16,449 nt of DNA from CALMEC01 sp031376485 (lineage in GTDB: Bacteria > Actinomycetota > Thermoleophilia > Miltoncostaeales > Miltoncostaeaceae): NCBI GenBank assembly GCA_031376485.1, contig JANMDV010000049.1, positions 1-16,449 on the forward strand, in the 5' to 3' direction. The notes under the pieces are model-generated. The model ran no database searches. It was not told the DNA's origin and saw nothing but the letters and a program-made list of their open reading frames with translations. A program made the position numbers and the translations under genes. Positions 1 to 7,511 of the stretch are shown in pieces. Position 1 is the stretch's first letter; each line of letters opens with the position of its first letter.

Positions 1-2
1 CA

Positions 3-833
3 GTGCGTTTGCGACTTGTCATCCCCGCCGCCATTGCCGCCTTCGCGACATATACGGCATTGGTCCGCGACGACGCGCTGGTCGATGCGCCACGTCTGCT
101 CGCCACCGGTCCGGGCCGCGCACCAGATGCCCCGACCGAGCATTTTGTGACGCCGATCTCGATTCCGCCACCTGCCCCGCCCGCCGAGGCGCACTTCTCC
201 GTGCCTGAGGCACAGACGTCGTCCTCCCCGTACGCCGACCTGGCGCCGCCGCTGCCCTCGGGGCCGGCGAAGCCCTCCGTGTACGACCTGTTGGCGGGGG
301 CGCCCATGGTGGAGATGACGCCCGAAGCGCCAATACCCAGATGGGACGAGGCGGTTCAAGCGGACGTCGACGATCGGTTGGCAGGGACCATGCCCGAACC
401 GGCGGCGCCCGCACGAGACGAGCCCGTGCAGGCGGACCCATCTTCCGTCGTCGACGAAGCGTCTCTGAAGGCTCCATGGGCGCCCGTCGGGGACGCCGCG
501 CCCCCGACTCCGCCGCTCCGGGTGGTGGACCCGGGCGACCCTTGGCAGGTACCGTTGGATGAGGGGCGTTTCGCGCTCGGTGGTTGGGCCGCCTCGGCGG
601 GCCACAGCATGGTCTCGGCGGTTACATTCCGCCGCCGTCTGCCCACCGATGTCGGAACCGATCAGATCGTCCTTGAGATCGACGCAAGCGAGAACGTGCT
701 GGACGGTGGCCTGGTAGTGCTCTCGGATCCCGGGTTCGCACCGGATCGCGACGGGTTCACGTTGCTACTGGAAGCCGCGGAATCCGGGTCATTTTCGGCA
801 GCCGGCAGCTATCGGGTGCTCCCCGCAGGCTGA
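3..833 (+). CDS. Membrane-anchored or exported protein with C-terminal domain shared with the next gene
   Basis: No family recognised. The reading frame opens with a GTG two bases from the window edge, so the true start may lie upstream. As read, the product has 276 residues. Residues 1-5 are basic (MRLRL) and are followed by a hydrophobic stretch at about 5-21, which fits a signal anchor or signal peptide with the rest outside. Residues 30-180 are Pro/Ala/acid-rich and probably disordered. Residues 180-273 look folded and resemble the C-terminus of the next protein: both have RFALGG-aromatic-A, AGH, VS.VTFR, then DPGFAP..DGF and a final G-[ST]-Y. This suggests duplication of an ancestral gene or domain. 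The two genes lie in the same direction, 183 bp apart. The function is unknown; a cell-envelope or scaffold role is only inference. Confidence 0.7.
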   Translation: MRLRLVIPAAIAAFATYTALVRDDALVDAPRLLATGPGRAPDAPTEHFVTPISIPPPAPPAEAHFSVPEAQTSSSPYADLAPPLPSGPAKPSVYDLLAGAPMVEMTPEAPIPRWDEAVQADVDDRLAGTMPEPAAPARDEPVQADPSSVVDEASLKAPWAPVGDAAPPTPPLRVVDPGDPWQVPLDEGRFALGGWAASAGHSMVSAVTFRRRLPTDVGTDQIVLEIDASENVLDGGLVVLSDPGFAPDRDGFTLLLEAAESGSFSAAGSYRVLPAG

Positions 834-1016
834 CCGACCGGCAGCCTCGACGGTACGGCGGTCATCGCTCTGCGGAGGTCACAACAGCCGTCGCATCGCT
901 GCTTGATCCCGAAAGTTGTTCGCGGAGCTTAAGCCCGAGGTTCCTGCAGCCGATACGCAGGGGGACACCGCCCTGCCTCCGAAGTGGCGGCCATCACACG
1001 GGAGTACTGAGACGCG
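834..1016. other. Intergenic leader with a small hairpin, upstream of the second paralogue
   Basis: This 183-bp spacer has no convincing ORF. It holds a hairpin at 957-976 (GCAGGG paired with CCCTGC, 8-nt loop). GGAG at 1001-1004 lies 12 nt before the ATG at 1017, a long spacing for a ribosome binding site. TACTGA at 1005-1010 lies exactly 6 nt before the ATG, the same spacing as the better TANNNT hexamers at 3261 and 7480, but it lacks the final T. I could not match the spacer to a known riboswitch class. Confidence 0.3.
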
Positions 1017-3041
1017 ATGGGATTTCTCTCTGATTTGACCATGGTGCAGCGCGCAGGTGGCGCAGCTGTGCTCGTCCTGCTGCTGACCGTGCTGCTGCTG
1101 AAGCAGCGCAAGGCGAAGGGTGCGCCGGCGACTGCCAAGTCCGCCGACACGCCGATGGTGACGAGCCGGAAGAAGCATGGATCGGCGCCCAAGGAGAAGA
1201 AGGGCCGCTCGTTCGGAGTGAGCCGAAAGCGCCAGAGCGAGGCCGGTGCCGTTGAGCCTGTCGCTGAGCCGAAATCCGGTCAAGGACGCATGGTCCCGCG
1301 GCTGCCGGCCCCCAGCGAGGTGGCTCCGGTGGCGCCGACCCTCGATGGTCCCGCGACGTTCCCCGAGATCGCCGACCCCGCTGAGGCCACGCCGCTCGCG
1401 GTGGCCGCGAACGGCATGATCAACGAGCCAGGTTGGCCGACGCCCGGCGAGGTGTGGGCCGCCCCGGATGCCCCTGTCAGGGAGTCCGCCGAGGTCGAGT
1501 CATGGCAAGCCGATGCAGAGAGCGACGCCCTCGCCGCGCTGGCGACGGACGCCCCGCCGGCCCACACCGGCGAATGGACCTCTGACGACGGCGGCAGCTT
1601 CGATCCGGCAGACGGCTGGGATGCGTCGCCTGACGACGAGAAAGCCCCTGAGGCTCAGACCGACGCGACTTGGCAAGCCGAAGGGGAGACGTTCGACTGG
1701 ACCGCGGGTGACGCGATCGATGGTTGGGCGACCTCCGAAGCATCAGTTCCGGCCGAAGATCTGACGTCGGATGCCGCTGCATGGGAGTCCCCGGAGGACG
1801 AAACCCCGTCATGGAGCGCAAGCGACACAAGCGAGTGGGCGGAGGCCGAGACGGTCGAGGAGACCCAAGCCATCGCGACCGCCGTCGCCGAGGAGTTCAG
1901 CATCGGTGACTGGGCCACGCCGGTCGAGACGACCGTGGCCGAGGTGACCGAGATCGTCGAGGACACCCCCGAGATCATCTGGGACCCCGTGGACGAAGTC
2001 GAAGCGGTGGAGGATGCGATCGAAGCGACCCCGGCCGCCGAGGACATCACGCCGGTCTTCGCGATTGAGCCAATCATGGTCAACGCACCGCACGTCGAGG
2101 AGACCCCCGCCGAGGACATCACGCCGGCGTTCGCGATTGAGCCAATCATGGTCAACGCACCGCACGTCGAGGAGACCCCCGCCGAGGACATCACGCCGGC
2201 CTTCGAGACTGAGCCGGTCATGGAGGTCGTTTCCGAGCCGGTCATTGTGAGTGAGCCGCTTGTCCCTGAGGCGCCCGTCGCCGAGGAGATCACGCCGGTC
2301 GTCGAGCCTGCACCGATCATGGTGAGCGAGCCTGAGGTCGAGGTTGTTACACCTGTCGAGCGGCCTCGGGTGGTGGTGCTCCCGCAGATGCCGGCAGTTG
2401 ACGATGAATTCGTCGATGACGAGGGATGCATGGTTCAGCCGGAGAACGACCATGAGGTCGTGGTTGCCGTCGCTGCAGCCGCCACAGCTACTGTGGTCGT
2501 GACAGACCCCGCCACGCGGTGGGCGTCAATGGCTCCGGGCGGTGTCGTGCAAGAGCTCACCACGTCCAGTCCCGTCAACAGTTGGGCGCGCCTTCGTCCT
2601 GGCCAGGCCCCTGCCACAGAAACCACTGGCTCCAACGGGCATCACCGGGGTGGCGCTGCCACCCAGGCCCCCGCGGCGCCTGTCACCGCACCGTCACTCG
2701 CATGGTGGGACGTCCCTTCGGGGATGGAGTCAGACCCCCGTCGTGGCCGGTTCGCGCTCGGTGGGTACGCACTGCAGGCGGGACATCAGGTCGTCAGCGG
2801 TGTGACATTTCGTGACGGAGTTGTCCCGCCGCCGACACACTGGGTCATCGGCCCCGTCGTTGGTCAGGTTGCCTCGGGCACCCTCGTGCTACATGTGGAC
2901 GGTCTTCTCAACTGCCGCTCCGAGGATCTCACGGTCCTGACGGACCCCGGCTTCGCACCCACGAACGACGGCTTCAGCCTGCGGCTCGCGGCATCAGCCA
3001 CCGGCCCGTTCGCGGTCAGCGGCACGTACATCATCACGTAG
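1017..3041 (+). CDS. Large acidic, repeat-containing membrane-anchored protein with C-terminal domain shared with the preceding gene
   Basis: No family recognised (674 residues). Domain order: a hydrophobic helix at about 12-28; a strongly basic stretch at 29-73 rich in Lys and Arg; a long acidic Pro/Ala/Glu/Asp region at about 75-560; and a folded C-terminal domain at about 562-674. Within the acidic region, 13 tryptophans are spaced between residues 140 and 322. Residues about 342-401 hold 24-residue repeats starting EDITP, with weaker copies after them. The basic stretch following the helix predicts, by the positive-inside rule, that the long C-terminal part is cytoplasmic. That is the opposite of the prediction for the upstream paralogue. 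The C-terminal domain shares RFALGG, AGH, VTFR and DPGFAP..DGF with that protein. ATG at 1017 was chosen because the hydrophobic helix follows directly. A strong terminator-like hairpin follows the stop. A scaffold or polar/envelope organiser is possible but unproven. Confidence 0.8.
   Translation: MGFLSDLTMVQRAGGAAVLVLLLTVLLLKQRKAKGAPATAKSADTPMVTSRKKHGSAPKEKKGRSFGVSRKRQSEAGAVEPVAEPKSGQGRMVPRLPAPSEVAPVAPTLDGPATFPEIADPAEATPLAVAANGMINEPGWPTPGEVWAAPDAPVRESAEVESWQADAESDALAALATDAPPAHTGEWTSDDGGSFDPADGWDASPDDEKAPEAQTDATWQAEGETFDWTAGDAIDGWATSEASVPAEDLTSDAAAWESPEDETPSWSASDTSEWAEAETVEETQAIATAVAEEFSIGDWATPVETTVAEVTEIVEDTPEIIWDPVDEVEAVEDAIEATPAAEDITPVFAIEPIMVNAPHVEETPAEDITPAFAIEPIMVNAPHVEETPAEDITPAFETEPVMEVVSEPVIVSEPLVPEAPVAEEITPVVEPAPIMVSEPEVEVVTPVERPRVVVLPQMPAVDDEFVDDEGCMVQPENDHEVVVAVAAAATATVVVTDPATRWASMAPGGVVQELTTSSPVNSWARLRPGQAPATETTGSNGHHRGGAATQAPAAPVTAPSLAWWDVPSGMESDPRRGRFALGGYALQAGHQVVSGVTFRDGVVPPPTHWVIGPVVGQVASGTLVLHVDGLLNCRSEDLTVLTDPGFAPTNDGFSLRLAASATGPFAVSGTYIIT
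2041..2223 (+). repeat. In-frame 72-bp tandem repeat inside the acidic protein
   Basis: Units begin at 2041, 2113 and 2185, each opening with AGGACATCACGCCGG. The first two 72-bp units differ at only two positions by my reading. The third matches for about 38 bp and then diverges. The period is exactly 24 codons, so copy number can change without breaking the frame. Each unit encodes EDITP, then FAIEPIMVN, then APHVEETPA. A more degenerate unit (EEITPVVEPAPIMV) follows at about residues 423-435. The near-identity of the first two units suggests recent slippage or recombination. Confidence 0.92.
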
Positions 3042-3052
3042 GGAGCCGTGCC

Positions 3053-3097
3053 AGAACGACCACTCGGTTTGGCTGCTGCAAACCGAGTGGTCCTTCT
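3053..3097 (+). terminator. Strong hairpin terminator after the second paralogue
   Basis: A perfect 13-bp inverted repeat, GACCACTCGGTTT (3058-3070) and AAACCGAGTGGTC (3080-3092), encloses a 9-nt loop. Past a single C/C mismatch the stem continues with AGAA (3053-3056) pairing TTCT (3094-3097). The hairpin starts 12 nt after the TAG stop at 3041 and is followed by a moderately T-rich tail (CTTCTGTCATTT). It separates the first gene block from ubiB. Confidence 0.88.
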
Positions 3098-3134
3098 GTC
3101 ATTTACACCAGGCCCGCACGGTCGGCCAATCTCA

Positions 3135-3175
3135 GCCGCACTACAATAAGTAGCGGGACCGGGAGTCCCTGCGGC
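3135..3175 (+). other. Perfect three-way-junction fold in the intergenic region before ubiB
   Basis: The 41-nt segment is almost fully base-paired. The outer stem is GCCGCA (3135-3140) with TGCGGC (3170-3175). Hairpin 1 is CTAC-AATAA-GTAG (3141-3153). One C follows, then hairpin 2, GGGAC-CGGGA-GTCCC (3155-3169). Ten bases at its left edge (CTCAGCCGCA, 3131-3140) also occur at 15289-15298, at the edge of a structured repeat with similar architecture. A TACAAT hexamer at 3142-3147 overlaps hairpin 1 and could instead be a -10 element. The rest of 3098-3272 shows no ORF. Whether this is an RNA, a protein-binding site or a mobile-element relic is open. Confidence 0.45.
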
Positions 3176-3260
3176 CCGTCGGCACGCTTGTCTCCGCGGG
3201 CGGGCTCGATCTCGTGCGGATCAGGATCGATCCAATGGCGGCCCCATCCGGCGACCTTGG

Positions 3261-3272
3261 TAGCCTCATTCG
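3261..3272 (+). promoter_or_regulatory. Leaderless-type -10 element for the ubiB-like gene
   Basis: TAGCCT at 3261-3266 fits the actinobacterial TANNNT -10 pattern. Exactly 6 nt separate it from the GTG at 3273, so transcription would begin at the start codon itself. No ribosome binding site precedes that GTG, which fits a leaderless mRNA and supports the chosen start. No clear -35 was seen. Confidence 0.6.
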
Positions 3273-4907
3273 GTGACTCAGGCAGAGCGACGGCGGAACA
3301 TTGCGCGCATCCGCGAGATCGGTGAGGTCGCCGCCCGTCATGGCTTCGGTTTCCTTCTCGACAAGCGCCGGACGGTCGATGCCGGCCATGGGGGGTCGCG
3401 AGGAGAGCGGCTCCGCAAGATGCTCGACGAGCTCGGTCCCACGTTCGTCAAGTTCGGCCAACTCCTGTCGACACGCCCTGACGTCGTCCCGCCCGACATC
3501 GTCCGTGAGCTTCGCACCCTGCAGGACGCCGCCACACCGGTCTCCTCGGACGTCGCACGTGCGGTGATCGAAAGCGAGCTTGGGCTCGAGATCGACCAGA
3601 TATTCGCGTCATTCGATGACAGGCCCGTGGCATCCGCATCGATCGGGCAGGTTCATCGTGCGCGCCTTCCGGGGGGTCGCGAGGTCGCCGTCAAGGTGCA
3701 GCGTCCTGACGCGGAGGCGACGCTCAAAGCCGACCTGGCGCTCCTGGAGCAACTCGCCAAAGTCGTCAAGGAACGGATCACGCGGCTGGAGTTCATCGAC
3801 ATGGTCAGCCTTGTCGACGAGTTCAGCCGCACCCTTCGGCAGGAACTCGACTACCGCATCGAGGCGCGCAACGTCGAGGCCACCCGTCGCGCATTCGCCG
3901 GCGACACCACCGTCACTGTGCCCAAGGTGTTCTGGGGATCGACGACGAGCCGCGTGCTCGTGCTGGAATGGCTGGAGGGTGACACCCTGACGCACACGGA
4001 TCTTGAGAGCTGGTCGGCCGAAGACCGGCGCACGTTGGCGTCGCGAATCTCCGAGACCTGGATGAAGATGGTGTTCGTCCACGGTTTCTTCCACGCGGAC
4101 CCCCACCCGGCCAACATCGTTGTCTGCGCCCCGAACCACATCGGGCTGATCGACTTCGGGATGGTCGGTCAGCTCTCTCCGCGTGACCGTCAGACGGCCG
4201 TCAACGTCTTCGTGGACGCGGTCGACCAGAACCTGGACCGCCTGCCGCGCCGTTTGCGTGACCTCGGATTGCGCTACCCCAAGGAGAAGGAAGAAGAGTT
4301 CCGCGATCAGCTCGGCGTCATCCTGCAGCGCTACTGGGGCGCCTCGATGGGCGAGATCGAAGGACGCGAACTGATGCGCGACATCTTCCATGCCATCTAC
4401 CAGTTGCAGATCAAGCTCCCGACCCGTTGGGTGCTCCTGGACAAAGCCCTGGCGACGCTCGCCGGCGTCGGCCTGCAGATCTCGCCGGACTTCAACGTCT
4501 TCGAAACCGCCCGTCCGTACGCGCGCCGCCTGATGGTTCAGCGTTTCCGGCCGGACGTCGCCGTGGATCGTATCCACGGCGACCTGGGACGGTTTGCCGA
4601 GACCGCCCTTGCGTTTCCGTTCCAGCTGCACGACATCCTCGATGAGTTGCGCGACGGCGAAGTCAAAATCGCCATCCAGCAGGAGGGGTTCACCGAGTCC
4701 ACCGAGCGTGCACTTGGGGCGACCAACCGCGTGGTGATGGGTCTGCTGGCCGCAGCGGTCTTCTTGGGTTCCGCGATCATCGGGGGATTCGTCACAAGCG
4801 GGCCGCATCTTTTGGGAATCGCCGCCGTGGCCATCCCAGGTCTGCTCGCAGGGTCCGCGCTGGCCGGCCTGGTGCTGTTCGGCATCCTTCGATCCGGGCG
4901 GTGGTGA
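3273..4907 (+). CDS. ABC1/UbiB-family atypical protein kinase-like membrane protein
   Basis: This is a member of the ABC1/ADCK/UbiB family (544 residues, usual length). In proteobacteria and mitochondria such proteins support isoprenoid-quinone biosynthesis and show ATPase rather than ordinary kinase activity; the actinobacterial role is less clear. Family motifs visible: KFGQ at 60-63 (the KxGQ motif), the Ala-rich loop ASASIGQ at 120-126 that replaces the kinase Gly-rich loop, Lys141 in VAVKVQRP, ELDYR at 191-195, the catalytic-loop-like HADPHPAN at 274-281, and DFG at 294-296. Two hydrophobic helices at about 487-505 and 512-538 form the C-terminal membrane anchor. GTG was chosen because it sits 6 nt after a TANNNT hexamer. 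recJ follows after 6 nt, so the two probably share a transcript. Confidence 0.95.
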   Translation: MTQAERRRNIARIREIGEVAARHGFGFLLDKRRTVDAGHGGSRGERLRKMLDELGPTFVKFGQLLSTRPDVVPPDIVRELRTLQDAATPVSSDVARAVIESELGLEIDQIFASFDDRPVASASIGQVHRARLPGGREVAVKVQRPDAEATLKADLALLEQLAKVVKERITRLEFIDMVSLVDEFSRTLRQELDYRIEARNVEATRRAFAGDTTVTVPKVFWGSTTSRVLVLEWLEGDTLTHTDLESWSAEDRRTLASRISETWMKMVFVHGFFHADPHPANIVVCAPNHIGLIDFGMVGQLSPRDRQTAVNVFVDAVDQNLDRLPRRLRDLGLRYPKEKEEEFRDQLGVILQRYWGASMGEIEGRELMRDIFHAIYQLQIKLPTRWVLLDKALATLAGVGLQISPDFNVFETARPYARRLMVQRFRPDVAVDRIHGDLGRFAETALAFPFQLHDILDELRDGEVKIAIQQEGFTESTERALGATNRVVMGLLAAAVFLGSAIIGGFVTSGPHLLGIAAVAIPGLLAGSALAGLVLFGILRSGRW

Positions 4908-4913
4908 CCCGCC

Positions 4914-7511
4914 ATGCCGTGGCGAGCCGAGCGCGTCCGGTTTACCGACGTCGCCAACCTGCAGCAGGCCCTCGCGTGTCCTGAACCGCTCGCGTGGGTG
5001 CTGGCGCGTCGCGGCCTGACCGACCCTGCCGAGGCGCGGGCGTTCCTCGCGTCGGACGGTCCGCTTGACCCACCCGAGGCGATTGCCGGAATCAGCGAAG
5101 CCGCCGACCGGTTGGCAACGGCGGTTCGGACCGGAGAGCGCATCGTCGTCCACGGCGACTACGACTGCGACGGCATCTGCAGCACCGCCATCCTCGTCCG
5201 CGCCCTGGAGACCCGCGGCGCCCGCGTGCGCTCGTTCCTGCCGAGCAGGTTCACCGACGGGTACGGCGTCAATATCGCCACCGTCGAGCGACTGGCGGAC
5301 GAGGGGTGTGACCTGCTGGTCACCGTGGATTGCGGCACGACGGCGGTCGAAGCGCTTGAGCGCGCCGTCGAGCTTGGCATCGCGAGCATCGTCTGCGACC
5401 ACCACCTGGCAGGGGGACGCCGTCCGCCTGCGATCATGGCGAACCCCGCCCTTGGGCGGGCCTCAGAGCCACTGCCCGCTGCCGCCGGCGTCACCTTCAA
5501 GCTGACTCAGGCTCTGGCCGGCCGGTTGGACGGCGCCGGGCAGCTTGCGCCCGATCCGTTGGAGGGGCTCGATCTTGTCGCGTTGGCCACTGTCGCCGAT
5601 GCCGTGCCGCTGGTCGGCGAGAACCGGCGCCTCGTCGCCAAGGGCCTGGCTGCGCTACGCGCGTCGCCCCGGCCAGGTATCGCGGCCCTCTGCGCGGCGG
5701 CCGGAATCTCGCCGCGCGGTGTTGACGCGCGAGCCCTCGGATGGAGCTTGGGGCCGGCGATCAACGCATCGGGTCGCATGTCGCATCCCGATCGCGCGTT
5801 GGCTCTGCTCTTGGCAGCCGACGGGCCCCAAACCCATGCCCTGGCAACCGAGTTGTGGAACCTCAACATGGAACGCCGCACGGTCGAGCAAGGCGTGACC
5901 CAAGAGGCGATCGCGATGATCGAGGCCTCCCCACCCGAAATCCTCGAGGGACATGCGTTGGTCGTCGCCGGAGAAGGCTGGCACGAGGGCGTCGTCGGCA
6001 TCGTCGCGTCACGGCTCGTGGAGCGGTTCGGCCGGCCGGCCATCGTCGTGAGCATCGACGGCGACGGCGCCAAAGGCTCTGGACGCAGCCTGCCCGGTGT
6101 CGACCTGCACGCGCTCGTCGCCGCCGCCAGCGGCCCGCTGGAGCGGTGGGGCGGACATGCCGGGGCGATCGGCCTGCAGCTCCCCACAGCGCAGATCGCC
6201 GCGTTTCGCACCGGGCTCGTCGCAGCCGCCATGTCTCTACAGGCCGCGATCACCCGCGCTCGTGTACGCGCCGTGGACGCGGTCGTCGGCATCCGTGACC
6301 TGACGCTGCCAAACGCCGAGGCCCTCGAAACACTGCAACCGTTCGGGAACGGCAACCCCGAGGTGCGTCTCGCCGTGCCGGGCTGCGTCGTCGAGACGGC
6401 GTCGACGATGGGGCAGGGCGGACGCCACCTGCAGCTTCGTTTGCGCGCAGGCGCCGCGCACGCACGCGCGCTTGGATGGAGCATGGGTCACCGCCTGCCG
6501 CAGGTGTCGGTCGGTGCCCGACACGATGTGGTCGTCCAACTCGCCGTAGATCGCTGGCAGGAGCTGGTCGGACCCAAGGTGACGTTGGAGGGCCTCGACC
6601 CGCTGACCGACGGACGCGCCGTCGCCGCGCAATGTGAGCAAGCATGTGATGTCGCGTGCCCCGACCGCATTCGCCCGCCCGCCCTGCGCGACCTGATGGA
6701 TCACCCGGTCAGGCTGCCGCCACCACCGCACGCCTCTCCAATACTCGGGGTCCGTGACCGTCGCGGCGATGGAACCGTCGTCGCCGCGCTGGCAGCCCTT
6801 TGTGGCGCAGATCGGGGCGTCGTCGCGATCGTCGCGGATGCCGCCCATCGCCGGGTCATGCTCAGAGACGTCATGGATCCGCACCGCCTGGGTGTCGAAG
6901 TCGCGGTGCTGGGCGGGGGGCGATGCGATCTGGACGCCCTCCGGGGCCGCGTCGCGCAGGCGAGAGACCGTCCTGGGCTGCTGATCCTGGAGTACGGCGT
7001 CCTGCCCGAGGTCGAGCTGCCGCCGGATGTCCATGTCGCGCTCGTCGACCCACCGCCGGACGCCGAGTCGGTAGGCTGGGCTGAGGCCCGCGCGGCGGGT
7101 CGCTGGCTGCATCTGCTGTGGGGCGACGAGGAGGTGGCCTTCACCCGCAGGGTCGCCGACAGCCGATGGGAACTGCGCCCCGTGGCCGCAGCGCTGTGGC
7201 GCACCCTGGCCGACGGGGTGCATCGCCCATGGGGCCCGGACCTGGACCGCGAGCTGCTCGGAGCGTCCGATCCCATGCGCCCACCCGGCGCGGTCGCAGA
7301 CGCCGTGTGTGCCCTGTCGCAGATCGGCGTGGTCCAGGTCGACGCTGACGGCATCCGCGGGCTCCCGGCGACTGGCGCGCTGCTTGCCGACGCGCCCCGC
7401 GCTCAGGCCTGTCGCGACCGTCTGCAGCAGATCCATGCGTTCCTCGACGGCGGATCACCGACGTTTGGCGGGTCCGCGGTATCGTGTGGCGATGCCCGAG
7501 CAATTGGCTGA
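4914..7511 (+). CDS. recJ: Single-stranded-DNA-specific 5'-3' exonuclease RecJ
   Basis: RecJ is a DHH-superfamily, metal-dependent nuclease that degrades single-stranded DNA 5' to 3' in recombination and repair. All core motifs are present: HGDYDCDG at 80-87, TVDCG at 137-141, CDHH at 161-164, ATVADAVPL at 225-233, and GPAINASGRM at 280-289. In the DHHA1 part, GEGWHEGVVGIVA lies at 353-365, GSGRS at 388-392 and GGHAGAIGL at 413-421. The OB-like segment ends near residue 570. About 260 further residues follow, making this protein (865 residues) much longer than the roughly 570-residue core enzyme. That tail may correspond to the accessory C-terminal domain of Firmicutes-type RecJ, but I see no diagnostic motif. 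The ATG lies 6 nt after the ubiB stop, behind a weak GGTGG. The 3' end overlaps rel by 20 nt and contains the rel promoter. Confidence 0.96.
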   Translation: MPWRAERVRFTDVANLQQALACPEPLAWVLARRGLTDPAEARAFLASDGPLDPPEAIAGISEAADRLATAVRTGERIVVHGDYDCDGICSTAILVRALETRGARVRSFLPSRFTDGYGVNIATVERLADEGCDLLVTVDCGTTAVEALERAVELGIASIVCDHHLAGGRRPPAIMANPALGRASEPLPAAAGVTFKLTQALAGRLDGAGQLAPDPLEGLDLVALATVADAVPLVGENRRLVAKGLAALRASPRPGIAALCAAAGISPRGVDARALGWSLGPAINASGRMSHPDRALALLLAADGPQTHALATELWNLNMERRTVEQGVTQEAIAMIEASPPEILEGHALVVAGEGWHEGVVGIVASRLVERFGRPAIVVSIDGDGAKGSGRSLPGVDLHALVAAASGPLERWGGHAGAIGLQLPTAQIAAFRTGLVAAAMSLQAAITRARVRAVDAVVGIRDLTLPNAEALETLQPFGNGNPEVRLAVPGCVVETASTMGQGGRHLQLRLRAGAAHARALGWSMGHRLPQVSVGARHDVVVQLAVDRWQELVGPKVTLEGLDPLTDGRAVAAQCEQACDVACPDRIRPPALRDLMDHPVRLPPPPHASPILGVRDRRGDGTVVAALAALCGADRGVVAIVADAAHRRVMLRDVMDPHRLGVEVAVLGGGRCDLDALRGRVAQARDRPGLLILEYGVLPEVELPPDVHVALVDPPPDAESVGWAEARAAGRWLHLLWGDEEVAFTRRVADSRWELRPVAAALWRTLADGVHRPWGPDLDRELLGASDPMRPPGAVADAVCALSQIGVVQVDADGIRGLPATGALLADAPRAQACRDRLQQIHAFLDGGSPTFGGSAVSCGDARAIG
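7480..7491 (+). promoter_or_regulatory. Leaderless-type -10 element for rel inside the 3' end of recJ
   Basis: TATCGT at 7480-7485 matches TANNNT and lies exactly 6 nt before the ATG at 7492, as at 3261. It would give a leaderless rel mRNA independent of the upstream genes. It also argues for the 7492 start over the upstream in-frame start at 7309, which would add about 60 residues lying inside recJ. Confidence 0.6.

Noticed and set aside
2041..2223. Possible CRISPR-like array
   Set aside because: The 72-bp units are contiguous, in frame and without spacers, so they are a coding tandem repeat.
1655..2453. Minus-strand open frames of 214 and 258 codons opposite the acidic protein
   Set aside because: They mirror the repeat and codon bias of the plus-strand gene (Ser/Thr/Gly- and Arg/Asp/Leu-rich translations) and have no independent signals.
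3609..5405. 598-codon open frame on the minus strand opposite ubiB and recJ
   Set aside because: It is antisense to two genes with full sets of family motifs; its translation is Asp/Arg/Gln-rich without recognisable domains, typical of a high-GC shadow frame.
7309..7491. Upstream start for rel giving an 800-residue product
   Set aside because: The extra residues lie inside recJ in another frame and do not look like a Rel N-terminus; the TATCGT at 6 nt spacing supports 7492.
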